DNA from: Candidatus Bathyarchaeota archaeon
GTDB lineage: Archaea; Thermoproteota; Bathyarchaeia; Bathyarchaeales; SOJC01
Length of the DNA: 64,000 nt
Assembly (NCBI GenBank): GCA_029882535.1
Contig: JAOUKM010000004.1
Coordinates: 1-64,000, forward strand
Reading direction: 5' to 3'
The notes under the pieces are model-generated. The model ran no database searches. It was not told where the DNA came from and saw only the letters and a list, made by a program, of their open reading frames with translations. This document shows, piece after piece, positions 16,889-26,089 of the stretch. Within the stretch, counting starts at the first letter, position 1. Every line of letters starts with the position of its first letter. Position numbers and translations under genes: made by a program.

Positions 16889-17445
16889 TTGTGGTTCCTT
16901 CTTTCAAGAAATCTGGTGACACGTCGTGCCATTTTGTATGCAGTTCTACCTGGCATAGTGATGAGGTAGCGCCCCCTGACTTTTTCTTGAACCACCAGCC
17001 CTGCTTCTTCAAGCACGTTAAGGTGGCTTGAAAGTGTACTTGTGGTAATCTCTGAAAGCTGCTCTTGCAGCTCGTTAATGTATTTTCCGCCGCTCATAAG
17101 TTCATTTAATATTCCTAGTCTGTGTTCGTGACCCAGTGAACTCATGACTTTAGCCACTTTGTGAAAACTAACTTCAATTTCGTCCTCTTTTCTATACAGT
17201 TTTCTGTTTCTGAAGATTCGGACGCCTTGTGGACCGATGAATATGGATTTTTCAAGCTCGCCGTGTATACCTTCAGCGACGCCTTCCATGACATCTTCGA
17301 CGTAGTCGTGTACACGGTTGCCTACATCTATGTATATGCCGCGGCTTCTTTTTTGTTTCCTTTCCACAATATCTCTGAGTTCTTCTTTTAGATTTGCAAT
17401 TTCTTCTTTGAGTTCTTTCATTTCTTCTTTTAGGTCTTCAGACAT
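16885..17445 (-). CDS. Coiled-coil ArsR-like winged-helix regulator
   Basis: A 186-residue protein. Residues 1-35 are a charged coiled coil (repeated LKEE/LKEEI heptads). A middle segment (about 35-90) ends in a stretch resembling a small beta motif (FIGPQGVRIFRNRKLY). Residues ~95-180 are an ArsR-type winged helix: KVMSSLGHEHRLGILNELM, ITTSTLSSHLNVLEEAGLV, then the wing VRGRYLITMPG. No metal-binding cysteines are seen, so it is not a classical metal sensor. It is the first gene of a two-gene operon. Confidence 0.8.
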   Translation of the reverse strand: MSEDLKEEMKELKEEIANLKEELRDIVERKQKRSRGIYIDVGNRVHDYVEDVMEGVAEGIHGELEKSIFIGPQGVRIFRNRKLYRKEDEIEVSFHKVAKVMSSLGHEHRLGILNELMSGGKYINELQEQLSEITTSTLSSHLNVLEEAGLVVQEKVRGRYLITMPGRTAYKMARRVTRFLERRNHK

Positions 17446-17576
17446 TCGATTTTCACCATAATCTATTCGATATTCATCTATTTTAATTCTGAAAATATCT
17501 AATGCGAAACGGCAGATATAAGCTTTACTACAAGTATGCAGATTAGCGGCAAGCCTACCTTAGTCATTTGTTGCCT

Positions 17577-18854
17577 TCAAACAGTAAACCTGTCGCCTGC
17601 TTTTGGCGCTCTAGCCTTAAAACCTGCTTCTTTTTTCACCCGTTTAGCAAATCGTTCACAGTTTCCTTCAGCACCATGAACTGCAAATACCTTAGGGTTA
17701 CCTTCTAAATTCTTCACAACCTCTCGAAGTTGACTGGCACCGCAATGTGAAGAGAAATCGAAATGTTCTACCTGAGCCTTAACTTTACGTACTTTGCCAT
17801 CAATTACACACATTCCTTTTTCCAACAGTTCACGACCAGGTGTACCTGGTATTTGATAGCTTACAAGGAAAACGGCGTTGCTGGATTTCTTGCCTAACTT
17901 TGAAATATAAAAAGCGGCTGGCCCACCTTTTAACATGCCTGCTGGAGAAATAATTACGCTTGGCTTCTTGGCTGCAGTTCTGCGGTCTCGCCATCCATCT
18001 ACCCACATAGCTCCGTGAACAGCGTCCATAAAGAGACGTGGATCACGCAGAAATTCTGTATTGTCCATCATTATGCGATTAACTGCGCGAGCCATACCGT
18101 CTATAGTTATTTGATATTCAAAATGATGCGCTGCGAGAATGCAAGCTATTTCTTGTGAGCGCCCGACGCCGAAAGCAGGAACTAATACTGTACCGCCCTT
18201 TTCCACAACATCAGTAACGTGAGCAACAAAATTCTTCTCCAATTCTAGCCGTTCAGTATGATCGTTGTTTGCATAGGTGGTTTCAATTATTATAACGTCA
18301 AGTTCTCCGTAGTTATTATCTGCCGATGATAAAAGACGAGTTTTAGAAGTGTTAAAGTCACCTGTGAAAAGAATACGCTTGCCTTCTGCTTCTATAAGAA
18401 CTTGAGCGCTTCCAGGAATATGTCCAGCGTCGAGAAGCTGAAAACTTATGTCGCCCACAGTTTTCTTCTCTCCATAATCTGCATAGACAGAGTTATGCAT
18501 CATATACTTTAATTCAAGATACTCAAAAGGAAGATAATAGCCCGAAAGATGAATAAAATCCTTAATCAGCAGTTGCGCCAACTCCAAAGTCAATCGAGTA
18601 GCATAGAGAGGCTTCTTATCTTGTATGTAAAAAATTGGTAGCGCTCCAGAGTGATCAAGATGACAGTGGCTTAATATAAGCGCATCAATGTCCTTAGGAG
18701 CAATATGCATGGGAAAACCCGGTTCGTGACCCATCATGATTCCGTAGTCTAGCAAAACTTGCGTTTTGTTGGCTTTTACCGCTATTGCGACTCTTCCAAC
18801 TTCAAGGGTACCGCCAAGAAACCTAATTTCTAAAGTAAACTTCCTCACCTTCAA
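17577..18854 (-). CDS. Beta-CASP metallo-beta-lactamase nuclease
   Basis: A 425-residue MBL-fold RNA nuclease of the CPSF73/RNase J superfamily. The metal motif HCHLDH is at 63-68, GHIPGSA and TGDFN follow, IIIETTYAN is the beta-CASP entry motif, and HFDFSSHCG plus VHGAEGNCERFAKR form the C-terminal motifs. There are no N-terminal KH domains, so it is the short archaeal type (aCPSF2/aRNase J-like), acting in RNA processing or decay. It overlaps the PHP gene by 4 bases. Confidence 0.88.
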   Translation of the reverse strand: MKVRKFTLEIRFLGGTLEVGRVAIAVKANKTQVLLDYGIMMGHEPGFPMHIAPKDIDALILSHCHLDHSGALPIFYIQDKKPLYATRLTLELAQLLIKDFIHLSGYYLPFEYLELKYMMHNSVYADYGEKKTVGDISFQLLDAGHIPGSAQVLIEAEGKRILFTGDFNTSKTRLLSSADNNYGELDVIIIETTYANNDHTERLELEKNFVAHVTDVVEKGGTVLVPAFGVGRSQEIACILAAHHFEYQITIDGMARAVNRIMMDNTEFLRDPRLFMDAVHGAMWVDGWRDRRTAAKKPSVIISPAGMLKGGPAAFYISKLGKKSSNAVFLVSYQIPGTPGRELLEKGMCVIDGKVRKVKAQVEHFDFSSHCGASQLREVVKNLEGNPKVFAVHGAEGNCERFAKRVKKEAGFKARAPKAGDRFTV

Positions 18855-19465
18855 TCTCTATTTACCAAGTTTGCTGCACGAGAATCGACAGCCTTAACGA
18901 AACCCTTTTGAATAGCGTCTAGAACGCTTTCAACAGTCAGCTGCGCATCGACCTCTGTGGATACTGTCCACAATTCTCTTACATTGTGAGCATCTGTTCC
19001 AGCAACGCTGGACACGCCTTTTGTTTTCGCCAATTTTTGAGCCAGCATATTTTCTTTAGGTGTAGCGGTAGGATTTAAGACTTCAATAGCATGGGCGTCG
19101 ATATCCATGGCTAAGTCGCCGATGCCCCTGGAACGGTACGGATGGGGTATCACAATTACTCCGTTTTTTGTCTTTGCAAATTCAATAGCAGAGTTTAACG
19201 TCACTGGGTATTCTGGCTTTTCTTCAACTCCCAAAATAATTATGTCTCCCTTCTCGGTGCTTATTTCGATCCCGGGTAAAATCACTAAATCTTCATAAAC
19301 ACTGGCAAGTCTATGGACTTGGAAATAGCCTTCTAGAGTGTTATGGTCTGCGATTGCTACACCTTTAATCAAAGGGTGTGAATGCAATTGGTCTACGATG
19401 AGTTTAGGGCTAATTGTAGAGTCACCTGAAAAAACCGTGTGTAAATGCAAGTCCACTCGAAGCAT
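18851..19465 (-). CDS. PHP-domain metal-dependent hydrolase
   Basis: A 204-residue PHP-fold protein, likely a phosphoesterase. It starts with DLHLHTVFSGDS (metal motif I) and continues with IADHNTLEGY, LPGIEIST, VIVIPHPYR and SVAGTDAHN, all standard PHP metal ligands. I chose the ATG at 19465 (MLRVDLHLHT); the open frame reaches 19510 but that part lies inside tgtA and adds nothing family-like. Its 4-base overlap with the beta-CASP gene suggests a joint role in nucleic-acid turnover. Confidence 0.85.
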   Translation of the reverse strand: MLRVDLHLHTVFSGDSTISPKLIVDQLHSHPLIKGVAIADHNTLEGYFQVHRLASVYEDLVILPGIEISTEKGDIIILGVEEKPEYPVTLNSAIEFAKTKNGVIVIPHPYRSRGIGDLAMDIDAHAIEVLNPTATPKENMLAQKLAKTKGVSSVAGTDAHNVRELWTVSTEVDAQLTVESVLDAIQKGFVKAVDSRAANLVNRD

Positions 19466-19478
19466 GTTACTTTTTCTC

Positions 19479-21095
19479 TCAAACAACCAATTTTCTAAGG
19501 GTTTCAACAATATCGTTTAGAACGTCTTCGTTCAATGTCTCTTTTACACCTAAGACTGTTATTGATAAATCTTTTCTCTTGATGTGCTTGTAAGCCGCTG
19601 AAACTTTGCCTTTCCAAACCAAGTCTTCAACCAAGACTACCTTCTTGTAAGAAGATGCAGCAACATAGTTTTTAACCTGCCCAGCCACGTAATCTATGGT
19701 CTCAAGGTCCAACGGTGTTGCAATTTCGTGCTGAGATAAAGGATAAACTTCATCAAGCTCTAAAGGAATCACGCCAAAAGGTGCTGCATAAACACAAACG
19801 TGAAACAAAGCACGTTTTCCAAGTAGTCTCTGCTGAATATTTTTGAACAAAAATTTTACTTCTTTAGCCTTGTGAAAAGGCCTTTTCGAGAGTTTAGGCA
19901 GCAATAGAAGAATCTTAACCTCTTTTGGTGGCGAATATCTCTCTGCAAATAACTTCCTATAGCGTACAACTTCTGGTCGCATGAGTCCCAAATTGCTGAA
20001 AAAGAAGAGACCATGCCTCTTGGTTGTTGGACTGTGGCGCTCTATGTAATTCTCATATTTCTTAAGCCGTTTTACAGCTTGAAGCAAAGCAGGATGCGCA
20101 TGGGCTCTTACCTTTAGGTATTCCCAGAGTCTGCCTTCGATAATGGCTTGTTTTATACGTTTTAGCTCTGCGAAACTTGAGTAGAGGTTGTGTTTTGCTA
20201 AAGCTTCTTGCCTCTCTTTCTGTGGCATGTGCATAACGTCTTTCGGATTGTTCTTTGTACAGATTGGACAGGAGCATGGGAAATATTGAAGCTCGTCGAG
20301 TCTGCTCGTGCCGTATTCTGTCATGTAGCGGTTTTGCCTTGCATAGATTGCGTAGGCAGCTGAATCGAACATGTCACATCCTAAAGCTACGGCCAAGGCA
20401 AACATGAAGGGGTGGCCTGCACCGAAAAGATGCAAAGGTCTTTGCGAAGGCATGTTCATCTTTGCTGTCATAATCATGTCAACTAACGTGTCAAAAAGAT
20501 ACTGCTCCATAATTGTGGTAGGGCTTCCCAAAGCATGAATTTGAAAGGGCAACTTTCCTACCTGTTTAGCTGAATACGCGACGAGGTTCAAATACTGTCC
20601 GCCTTGTATTGGAGCAACCCATAGAACATCACTTCGAGTTTTAATTTTTGCCAATTGCTTGGTGCGGTTTATTGTCTCGTCAACGGTGTGTTTTGCATAG
20701 GCTTTCGTTGTGTGCCAGCTTGTTGGTACGTCCAATATAGTAGCGATGTCTGTGGAAATTTGTTCTTGATATTGCACAATTTCTGCAGGAGTAACATCTA
20801 CTTTTCCGTAGACGAGAATTTGATAGGCTCCAGAGTCAGTCATGACCACGCCGTCAAAATCAAGGAGCTTATGTACTTCCTTCTCTACGGCCTCTTCACC
20901 GCTTTGTTTCTTTAAAATATACGCGTTCGTTATCAACGCCTCGCAGTTAAATTCTTCATTCATAGTCTTTGGCGAGATTGGTTGAATAGCTGGGTTTATT
21001 ACAGGAAGCAAAATGGGTGTTTCTATCGTTCCGCTTTTAGTTTTTATTTTCCCTAGCCTTGCAAGCATGTCTCTGTCACGTATTTCAAAGCTCAT
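19479..21095 (-). CDS. tgtA: Archaeosine tRNA-guanine transglycosylase
   Basis: A 538-residue enzyme exchanging G15 of tRNA for preQ0 on the way to archaeosine. Catalytic Asp87 is in TDSGAYQ; the zinc site is CSCPIC plus a downstream His; IQGGQYLNLVAYSAK and HLFGAGHPFMFALAVALG are barrel motifs. The residues after ~350 are an archaea-type C-terminal extension with no obvious complete PUA domain. It overlaps the open frame of the PHP gene and diverges from the PAC2 gene. Confidence 0.92.
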   Translation of the reverse strand: MSFEIRDRDMLARLGKIKTKSGTIETPILLPVINPAIQPISPKTMNEEFNCEALITNAYILKKQSGEEAVEKEVHKLLDFDGVVMTDSGAYQILVYGKVDVTPAEIVQYQEQISTDIATILDVPTSWHTTKAYAKHTVDETINRTKQLAKIKTRSDVLWVAPIQGGQYLNLVAYSAKQVGKLPFQIHALGSPTTIMEQYLFDTLVDMIMTAKMNMPSQRPLHLFGAGHPFMFALAVALGCDMFDSAAYAIYARQNRYMTEYGTSRLDELQYFPCSCPICTKNNPKDVMHMPQKERQEALAKHNLYSSFAELKRIKQAIIEGRLWEYLKVRAHAHPALLQAVKRLKKYENYIERHSPTTKRHGLFFFSNLGLMRPEVVRYRKLFAERYSPPKEVKILLLLPKLSKRPFHKAKEVKFLFKNIQQRLLGKRALFHVCVYAAPFGVIPLELDEVYPLSQHEIATPLDLETIDYVAGQVKNYVAASSYKKVVLVEDLVWKGKVSAAYKHIKRKDLSITVLGVKETLNEDVLNDIVETLRKLVV

Positions 21096-21171
21096 TTTGT
21101 TTCATCTGCCGAAACATGCTTTAATATCTCCACTATTATTTCTTTGTACTCGTTTAGGAGAAGCAAGAAGT

Positions 21172-21924
21172 ATGGTCTGCGTCGTTTCTCTACGGGAAAA
21201 ACCAAAGTTAAGAGATCCTGTCTTGATAGAAGGCTTACCTGGTATCGGATTCGTTGCCAACATAGCAGCGTTACATCTTATTCGGGAATTGAAGGCGAAT
21301 CTTTTTGCTGAGATTCGCTGCTCTTCCTTCCAAGACTTCGCCGTAACTGCTGAAAAAGGACAAATGCACTATCCCATTAACGAGCTCTATTATTATAAGG
21401 GGAAAGAAGGGGAACGGGATCTTATCATTCTTTACGGAAACACTCAAGCATTGACTACAACAGGGCAATATGAGCTTTGTGGGCACATCCTTGACGTATC
21501 CAAAAAATTTGGCTGTCGCTTCGTGATAACTATGGGTGGTTTGAAAATAGTGCAAGAGGTTGATAAGCCGAAGCTTTACTTTGCTGCTACAGACAAGGAA
21601 ACGGTGAGCGAATTGTTGGAGGTAGGCGCTGAAATTATTAGAGGCCAGATTTTCGGAGTTGCAGGTCTTCTGGTAGGAATTGGGAAACTAAGGGGTTTCC
21701 GTGGCTTTTGTTTGTTGGCTGAAACTTTGGGGCTTTATCCCGACAGTATAGCTACTCGTGAGGTTTTAAATGTAGTTTGTAAAATGCTGAATTTAGAGGT
21801 TAGTTTTGACACTTTAAATGATACTGTGGAAATTATGCGAAGCACTTTGGAAAACTTTGGTTTGCTCGAACGATCAATAAAAGAAAGAAGAAAAGAGGAA
21901 TCGCAATTCCGCTGGTTTATCTAA
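21172..21924 (+). CDS. PAC2-family protein (proteasome-assembly-chaperone-like)
   Basis: A 250-residue PAC2 protein: LIEGLPGIGFVANIAALHLI near the start, LILYGNTQALTTTGQYELCGHIL, and the GQIFGVAGLLVGIG core. Archaeal PAC2 proteins resemble eukaryotic proteasome assembly chaperones, though their role is uncertain. ATG 21172 is chosen (GGAG upstream, homology begins there); the frame extends to 21013 but overlaps tgtA antisense. Its stop overlaps the convergent LSm gene by 4 bases. Confidence 0.88.
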   Translation: MVCVVSLREKPKLRDPVLIEGLPGIGFVANIAALHLIRELKANLFAEIRCSSFQDFAVTAEKGQMHYPINELYYYKGKEGERDLIILYGNTQALTTTGQYELCGHILDVSKKFGCRFVITMGGLKIVQEVDKPKLYFAATDKETVSELLEVGAEIIRGQIFGVAGLLVGIGKLRGFRGFCLLAETLGLYPDSIATREVLNVVCKMLNLEVSFDTLNDTVEIMRSTLENFGLLERSIKERRKEESQFRWFI

Positions 21925-22343
21925 GTCTTCATCTCGCTTAAAAACAGCCCATACACCTTCTGCACACGCTCAGCTGCAGGCCCAGTTCCCTCTACAACAC
22001 CTTTCTCTGTGACTTTGATTTTCTCCATTACCCAGATGAAACCCTTATCCTCGTAAAGCCTAACCATAGTCGGAAACACTTTCTCTAAACGTTCCGCCAG
22101 AGCCTTCAAATCAAAGGGCTTTTCAACTGCAAATATCTTAGCTACGACGTTACCGTTTAACACAACTCTGTGCAATGTTTGACCCTTTTCGTCTTTTGCA
22201 TCTGATAAGCAGAGGCTCATGTTGTCTGGATTTATTCCGACAAGTGTGCCACTATAGGATTTTCCGTTGAGGGTTGCTACTGTAACTCTTTTGTCAACCA
22301 AAGTCGCTATTTCACTGAAAAACCTTCTCTGTGCTGCTGACAA
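21921..22343 (-). CDS. LSm/Sm-like protein with C-terminal extension
   Basis: A 140-residue protein from a TTG start. Residues ~8-75 are an Sm fold: LVDKRVTVATLNGKSYSGTLVGINPDNMSLCLSDA is Sm1-like and VVLNGNVVAKIFAVE is Sm2-like. An extra ~65-residue alpha/beta domain follows (DLKALAERLEKVFPTMVRLYEDKGFIWVMEKIKV), as in the SmAP3-type archaeal proteins. It probably binds RNA as a ring. The upstream AAGGT may be the ribosome site. Confidence 0.85.
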   Translation of the reverse strand: MSAAQRRFFSEIATLVDKRVTVATLNGKSYSGTLVGINPDNMSLCLSDAKDEKGQTLHRVVLNGNVVAKIFAVEKPFDLKALAERLEKVFPTMVRLYEDKGFIWVMEKIKVTEKGVVEGTGPAAERVQKVYGLFLSEMKT

Positions 22344-22419
22344 CTTATTCTACCTTCTTAATTCTGTCGTGATATTATAACAGTACACCTTTTTAGGATT
22401 TTGATATTTCAGAACTCTT

Positions 22420-23694
22420 TTACAGTTTTTTGCGTTGTCCCTGTTCCTGTTTAAACATGATTATAGTGTTTGGAGGCACGTCTCGATATACGACGACATT
22501 AGGGCCTATCCAACAGTTGTTACCCACTTTCACTCCAGGCATAAACAAAGCGTTTATCCCAGTTTTGACGTCGTCACCAAGCACAACGCCGAGTTTTCTT
22601 CTTCCAGTGTCTAAAACTTTGTCTTTGACCTTCATTTTGACTGATCTGCCATCTAAGCGATAATTGGCAATCGTGGTTCCTGCGCCGAAGTTGCAGTTTT
22701 CGCCTATTATGCTGTCGCCTATATAGGATAGATGGCCGATGTGTGTTTTATCCATTATAATGCTGTTTTTTATTTCACATGCGTTTCCGATTCTTACTTT
22801 TTGGCCAATGCTAGTGTAAGGACGGATAAAGCAGTTGGGTCCTATGTCGCTGTCTTTGCCGATGAAGACAGGGCCTTCGATGTATGTCCCAGAACGGATT
22901 CTTGCGCCTTCCTCAATGGTTATGGGACTTATTAAGTGAGATGCATCCTCAATTTGCCCCTCCTTTTTTGGTTTTGTCTTTTCGAGAACCCATCGGTTAG
23001 CTTCAAACAAATCCCACAGCAGTCCCACATCAAACATTTCGCTGCTTGAAAGCTTAGCAGCAGCAATTTTGTGTCCTTCTTCTAAAAGTAATGAGAGCGA
23101 ATCGGTTATTTCTAATTCTCCTCTTGGAGATTGTTCTGTGTGTTTGATTGCTTCGAAAATTTCTGTTGAAAGGACATAGATGCCTGCGTTCGCCAAGTTG
23201 GTTGGAGCTTCATCTCGGTGAGGTTTTTCTACAATAGCTTTGACAAAAGAATTCTCAAGTTCAACTATGCCATAGTGTTCAGGATTTTCAACAGAAACAA
23301 CCGCCATTGTAGCCGCAGGTTTTTCTTTTCTATGTATTTTGAGAACTGCGTTTATTGCGTCTGAAGTTGTTAGCCAGTCGCCGTAGGTTAAGAGAAAGTC
23401 TTTTTTCATGAAGGGTTCTGCAAAACTTGTGGCATCAGCGGTGCCATTGAGCTGTTTCTGAACCGCATATTCGAACTTCATCCCGTATTTTGTTCCGTCT
23501 CCCAAATGATGTTGAAGGCGTTCCGCCATGTAATTAACGATGAAAACTACCTCGTTTATTCCTGCATTTTTGAGAGCAGTTAGTATGTGGTCTATTATTG
23601 GTTTTCCACCAACTGGGACAAGGTGTTTAGGACGTGTAAGTGTAAGTGGGTGAAGACGGGTTCCTTTCCCAGCGACTAAAATTACTGCTTTCAT
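22420..23694 (-). CDS. GlmU-like bifunctional sugar-1-phosphate nucleotidylyltransferase/acetyltransferase
   Basis: A 424-residue protein. The N-terminal nucleotidylyltransferase has the signature VAGKGTRLHPLTLTRPKHLVPV and later EKPHRDEAPTNLANAGIYV. The C-terminal ~170 residues are a left-handed beta-helix of hexapeptide repeats (GPVFIGKDSDIGPNCFI, GHLSYIGDSIIGENCNFGAGT). Archaeal homologues make UDP-GlcNAc/UDP-Glc-type sugars and acetylate amino-sugar phosphates. It directly abuts glmM, which should make its substrate. Confidence 0.9.
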   Translation of the reverse strand: MKAVILVAGKGTRLHPLTLTRPKHLVPVGGKPIIDHILTALKNAGINEVVFIVNYMAERLQHHLGDGTKYGMKFEYAVQKQLNGTADATSFAEPFMKKDFLLTYGDWLTTSDAINAVLKIHRKEKPAATMAVVSVENPEHYGIVELENSFVKAIVEKPHRDEAPTNLANAGIYVLSTEIFEAIKHTEQSPRGELEITDSLSLLLEEGHKIAAAKLSSSEMFDVGLLWDLFEANRWVLEKTKPKKEGQIEDASHLISPITIEEGARIRSGTYIEGPVFIGKDSDIGPNCFIRPYTSIGQKVRIGNACEIKNSIIMDKTHIGHLSYIGDSIIGENCNFGAGTTIANYRLDGRSVKMKVKDKVLDTGRRKLGVVLGDDVKTGINALFMPGVKVGNNCWIGPNVVVYRDVPPNTIIMFKQEQGQRKKL

Positions 23695-25056
23695 TTAACC
23701 TGTCTCCTTGACTAGTTTGTCAATTAGTTTTGCAGTTTTTTTCATAATTATTTCTGAAGTTTTTCTGGTTTCTGCTTCTACTGTTATTCGCATTAAAGGT
23801 TCTGTTCCAGAAGGTCTTACTAGAAGCCAACCTTGTTTCAAGGCTAAACGAAATCCGTCTATTTTCGATTGTTCTTTAACATCGGAAAAGATTGCAGGTA
23901 AGGCTTCATACACCTTTTCCAATACAATGGGTTTGACAGAATTTGAGCATGCAACATTCTGCCTCAACAGTGGATATTGAGGTACTTTGGAAACAAAAGA
24001 GGACAAGTTTTGGTTTGTTTCTTCTAGGGCTTTGAGGAGTAGGATTGATGAGAGGATGCCATCTGGGCAGTAATGGTAGTTTGGGTGTATCCATGCACCA
24101 CAGGGTTCGCCTCCGAAGGTTGCGCTGTGTTTTTTTATGGCTTCTGTGATGTTTACGTCGCCCACTTTTGTTCTAACAATTTTCCCACCCTCAGCCTCAA
24201 TCATTTTTTCGATGCACATTGAAGCTTCTACTTGTGTAACTATTGTCTTGTTTTTCCGCTGTTTTATCACATGAGCAGCGTAGGCGGCGAAAGTTTGGTC
24301 TAATGGTGTTATGCGTCCTTTTTCGTCTGTTGTTATCATTCTGTCTCCGTCTCCGTCATATGCTATTCCCAAGGCAGCCTCTAGTCTTCTTACCATGTTG
24401 CATAGTGGCTTGAGCGATTCTTCGTTGGGTTCGGAGTTTCTTCCTGGAAAGTGTCCGTTTGGCTGTGAATTAACGGCTATTAGGTTACAATTTAGCTCGC
24501 GAAATATTTGAGGTACAAGTTGGCTGGTGGCTCCGTTTCCGGAGTCTATGATTATTTTCCAAGGTTTTTTGAGTTTGACGTTTTTTGTTATCATTTCGAT
24601 GTATTGTTGGGTTTCGTTTATTGTGATGGTTTTGCCTATGTTTTGCCATGTTGCGAGTTTGAATTGTTTTTTGGTTATTGTTTTTTCTATTTGGTTTTGT
24701 TGTTTTTGGTTGTAGGCTGTTGTGTCGGGGTTGTAGAGTTTTATGCCGTTGTATTCTGGAGGGTTGTGGCTGGCGGTTACCATCACTCCTGCGTCGGCTT
24801 TTGTTTGTTTTGTTAAGTATGCTAGAACAGGTGTTGGAATCGTGCCTTGTTGTAAAGCGGTGGCGGCGCAGGCGGTTATGCCGGCTGTTAATGCGTGTTG
24901 TAGCATGGGGGAGGTTGTGCGTGTATCTTGGGCTGTGAGTATTGTTTTTGCTTTTGTGTGGGTGGCTAGGGCTTGGCCGATTTGGAGGGCGAGTTGTGGT
25001 GTTATGGTTTTGTTGGCTTTGCCTCTTATGCCGCTTGTTCCGAAGAGTTTTGTCAA
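23695..25056 (-). CDS. glmM: Phosphoglucosamine mutase
   Basis: A 453-residue alpha-D-phosphohexomutase. The catalytic serine is Ser96 in TASHNP, metal-binding DGDGDR lies in the middle, GGEPCGAWIHP is the sugar loop and RPSGTEPLMR the phosphate loop. It starts with TTG and is followed without a gap by the GlmU-like gene, so the pair converts GlcN-6-P towards UDP-GlcNAc. The 5' half is strikingly A/C-rich on the coding strand (many ACA, ACC, CAA, AAC codons), unlike the 3' half. Confidence 0.9.
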   Translation of the reverse strand: MTKLFGTSGIRGKANKTITPQLALQIGQALATHTKAKTILTAQDTRTTSPMLQHALTAGITACAATALQQGTIPTPVLAYLTKQTKADAGVMVTASHNPPEYNGIKLYNPDTTAYNQKQQNQIEKTITKKQFKLATWQNIGKTITINETQQYIEMITKNVKLKKPWKIIIDSGNGATSQLVPQIFRELNCNLIAVNSQPNGHFPGRNSEPNEESLKPLCNMVRRLEAALGIAYDGDGDRMITTDEKGRITPLDQTFAAYAAHVIKQRKNKTIVTQVEASMCIEKMIEAEGGKIVRTKVGDVNITEAIKKHSATFGGEPCGAWIHPNYHYCPDGILSSILLLKALEETNQNLSSFVSKVPQYPLLRQNVACSNSVKPIVLEKVYEALPAIFSDVKEQSKIDGFRLALKQGWLLVRPSGTEPLMRITVEAETRKTSEIIMKKTAKLIDKLVKETG

Positions 25057-25412
25057 AGGGGTTTCCCTGTTTCTTTTGGTGTTTGTTGTGGTTGTTTATA
25101 GTGTTTGTGTGTGTGGCGCTTAGATTAGGCTCTATACTGTATACTCCAAATTGGCGGCTAGTAGATCCTAATTGTGGCGAGGAGTTTGTTTTTTCTGTGA
25201 AAAACCTCTGCTTGTATGCCTTTGGAATATGGGTCTTTTTTCGCATATATTTCTGAGTATTAGGGAAGTTTTCTTTTGGCTATGTAAAGTTATGTAAGAA
25301 GTTGATGATTGGCAAATAAGCCAAGTCAATCTTGTGTTTTGGAAAGAAGGATAATTGAATTTAGAATTCTCGGGAGTAATTAGTCGTTTGATGTTTGCCA
25401 AAGCTTTATGAT
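25057..25412. other. Intergenic region upstream of glmM
   Basis: 356 bases without a convincing gene. On the minus strand ACTATAAAC (about 25094-25102) lies ~40 bases before the glmM TTG and is a plausible TATA box. The glmM-proximal part shares the unusual T/G-rich plus-strand composition of that gene's 5' half. An 82-codon minus-strand open frame (25168-25416) lacks recognisable features. No RNA fold stands out. Confidence 0.5.
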
Positions 25413-25886
25413 TCAAATCTTCTTTGGTTTTCTTTTTATTTGTAAAAGTTTCTTTATGTCATTGGTATCGCTTGTTGTTAATAGTCTAATCCATAGCCAG
25501 CGTCCATCATGCAATTGTTCCGTGTCCCCTAGAAGTTTACGGATTTTGGAACTTAATTCATCTCGTATTAAAAGAGCTTTTTCGGATTCTTTCTTGCCAA
25601 GAACTATTAAAACTGTAAATCCGCCTTTCTCTGGGAAAAGCGAGCATAGAGTCTTTCTGCTTTTGCGGTAACGGATTGTCCATCCGTATTTTGTTCCATA
25701 AAATATTGTTTCAGGTATAAGACCATAATTGTCTTCAATGAACCGTCTTACCTCTAGCCAAGCTTCTTTTGCCTGTTCTCCTATGAACTTTACCATTTCC
25801 TGTTCGGTAGGCTTGGGTGCCTTGTCTGTCATCCGATGGAAATTTTGCCCCATATTCATCAATAGTACTCTTCTGTCATTTGACAT
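25413..25886 (-). CDS. DUF3788 protein
   Basis: A 157-residue soluble protein. IFYGTKYGWTIRYRKSRKTLCSLFPEKGGFTVLIVLGKKESEKAL is the diagnostic middle of DUF3788, preceded by a helix ending in AWLEVRRFIEDNYGLIPE, so the fold assignment is firm although function is unknown. Internal methionines at residues 10, 12 and 19 are alternative starts. Monocistronic. Confidence 0.8.
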   Translation of the reverse strand: MSNDRRVLLMNMGQNFHRMTDKAPKPTEQEMVKFIGEQAKEAWLEVRRFIEDNYGLIPETIFYGTKYGWTIRYRKSRKTLCSLFPEKGGFTVLIVLGKKESEKALLIRDELSSKIRKLLGDTEQLHDGRWLWIRLLTTSDTNDIKKLLQIKRKPKKI

Positions 25887-26089
25887 CTAATTGTCTTTTG
25901 CCTCAGTACCTGTCTTTTTACTAAAAATCATTCGATTAAATTCCAAATGATCCCTAGTCCTTAAGATATTTTGCAACTTCAGGATTTTGTGCTCTTTATT
26001 CTTTTGGCTCTATCGTAGCTTTTCCGCATTTCTCACATTTAGAAAATATTTAGTTCAATGGATGCACATATTTGAAGACCTAATAGTAA

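Noticed and set aside
24485-25246. A 253-codon minus-strand open frame rich in Asn, Arg, His and Thr overlapping glmM
   Set aside because: It is a second frame across the A/C-rich part of glmM, has low-complexity composition and no motif; glmM's frame carries the catalytic residues.
25295-25320. A TTGATGA box resembling a C/D guide RNA C box
   Set aside because: No matching CTGA D box or guide arrangement at suitable spacing.
25168-25416. 82-codon minus-strand frame overlapping the DUF3788 stop
   Set aside because: TTG start without ribosome site, no motif, and composition typical of non-coding sequence here.
25940-26075. A minus-strand KCEKCGKATIEPKE zinc-knuckle fragment
   Set aside because: Too short, no start codon in frame and no second knuckle; at most a remnant.
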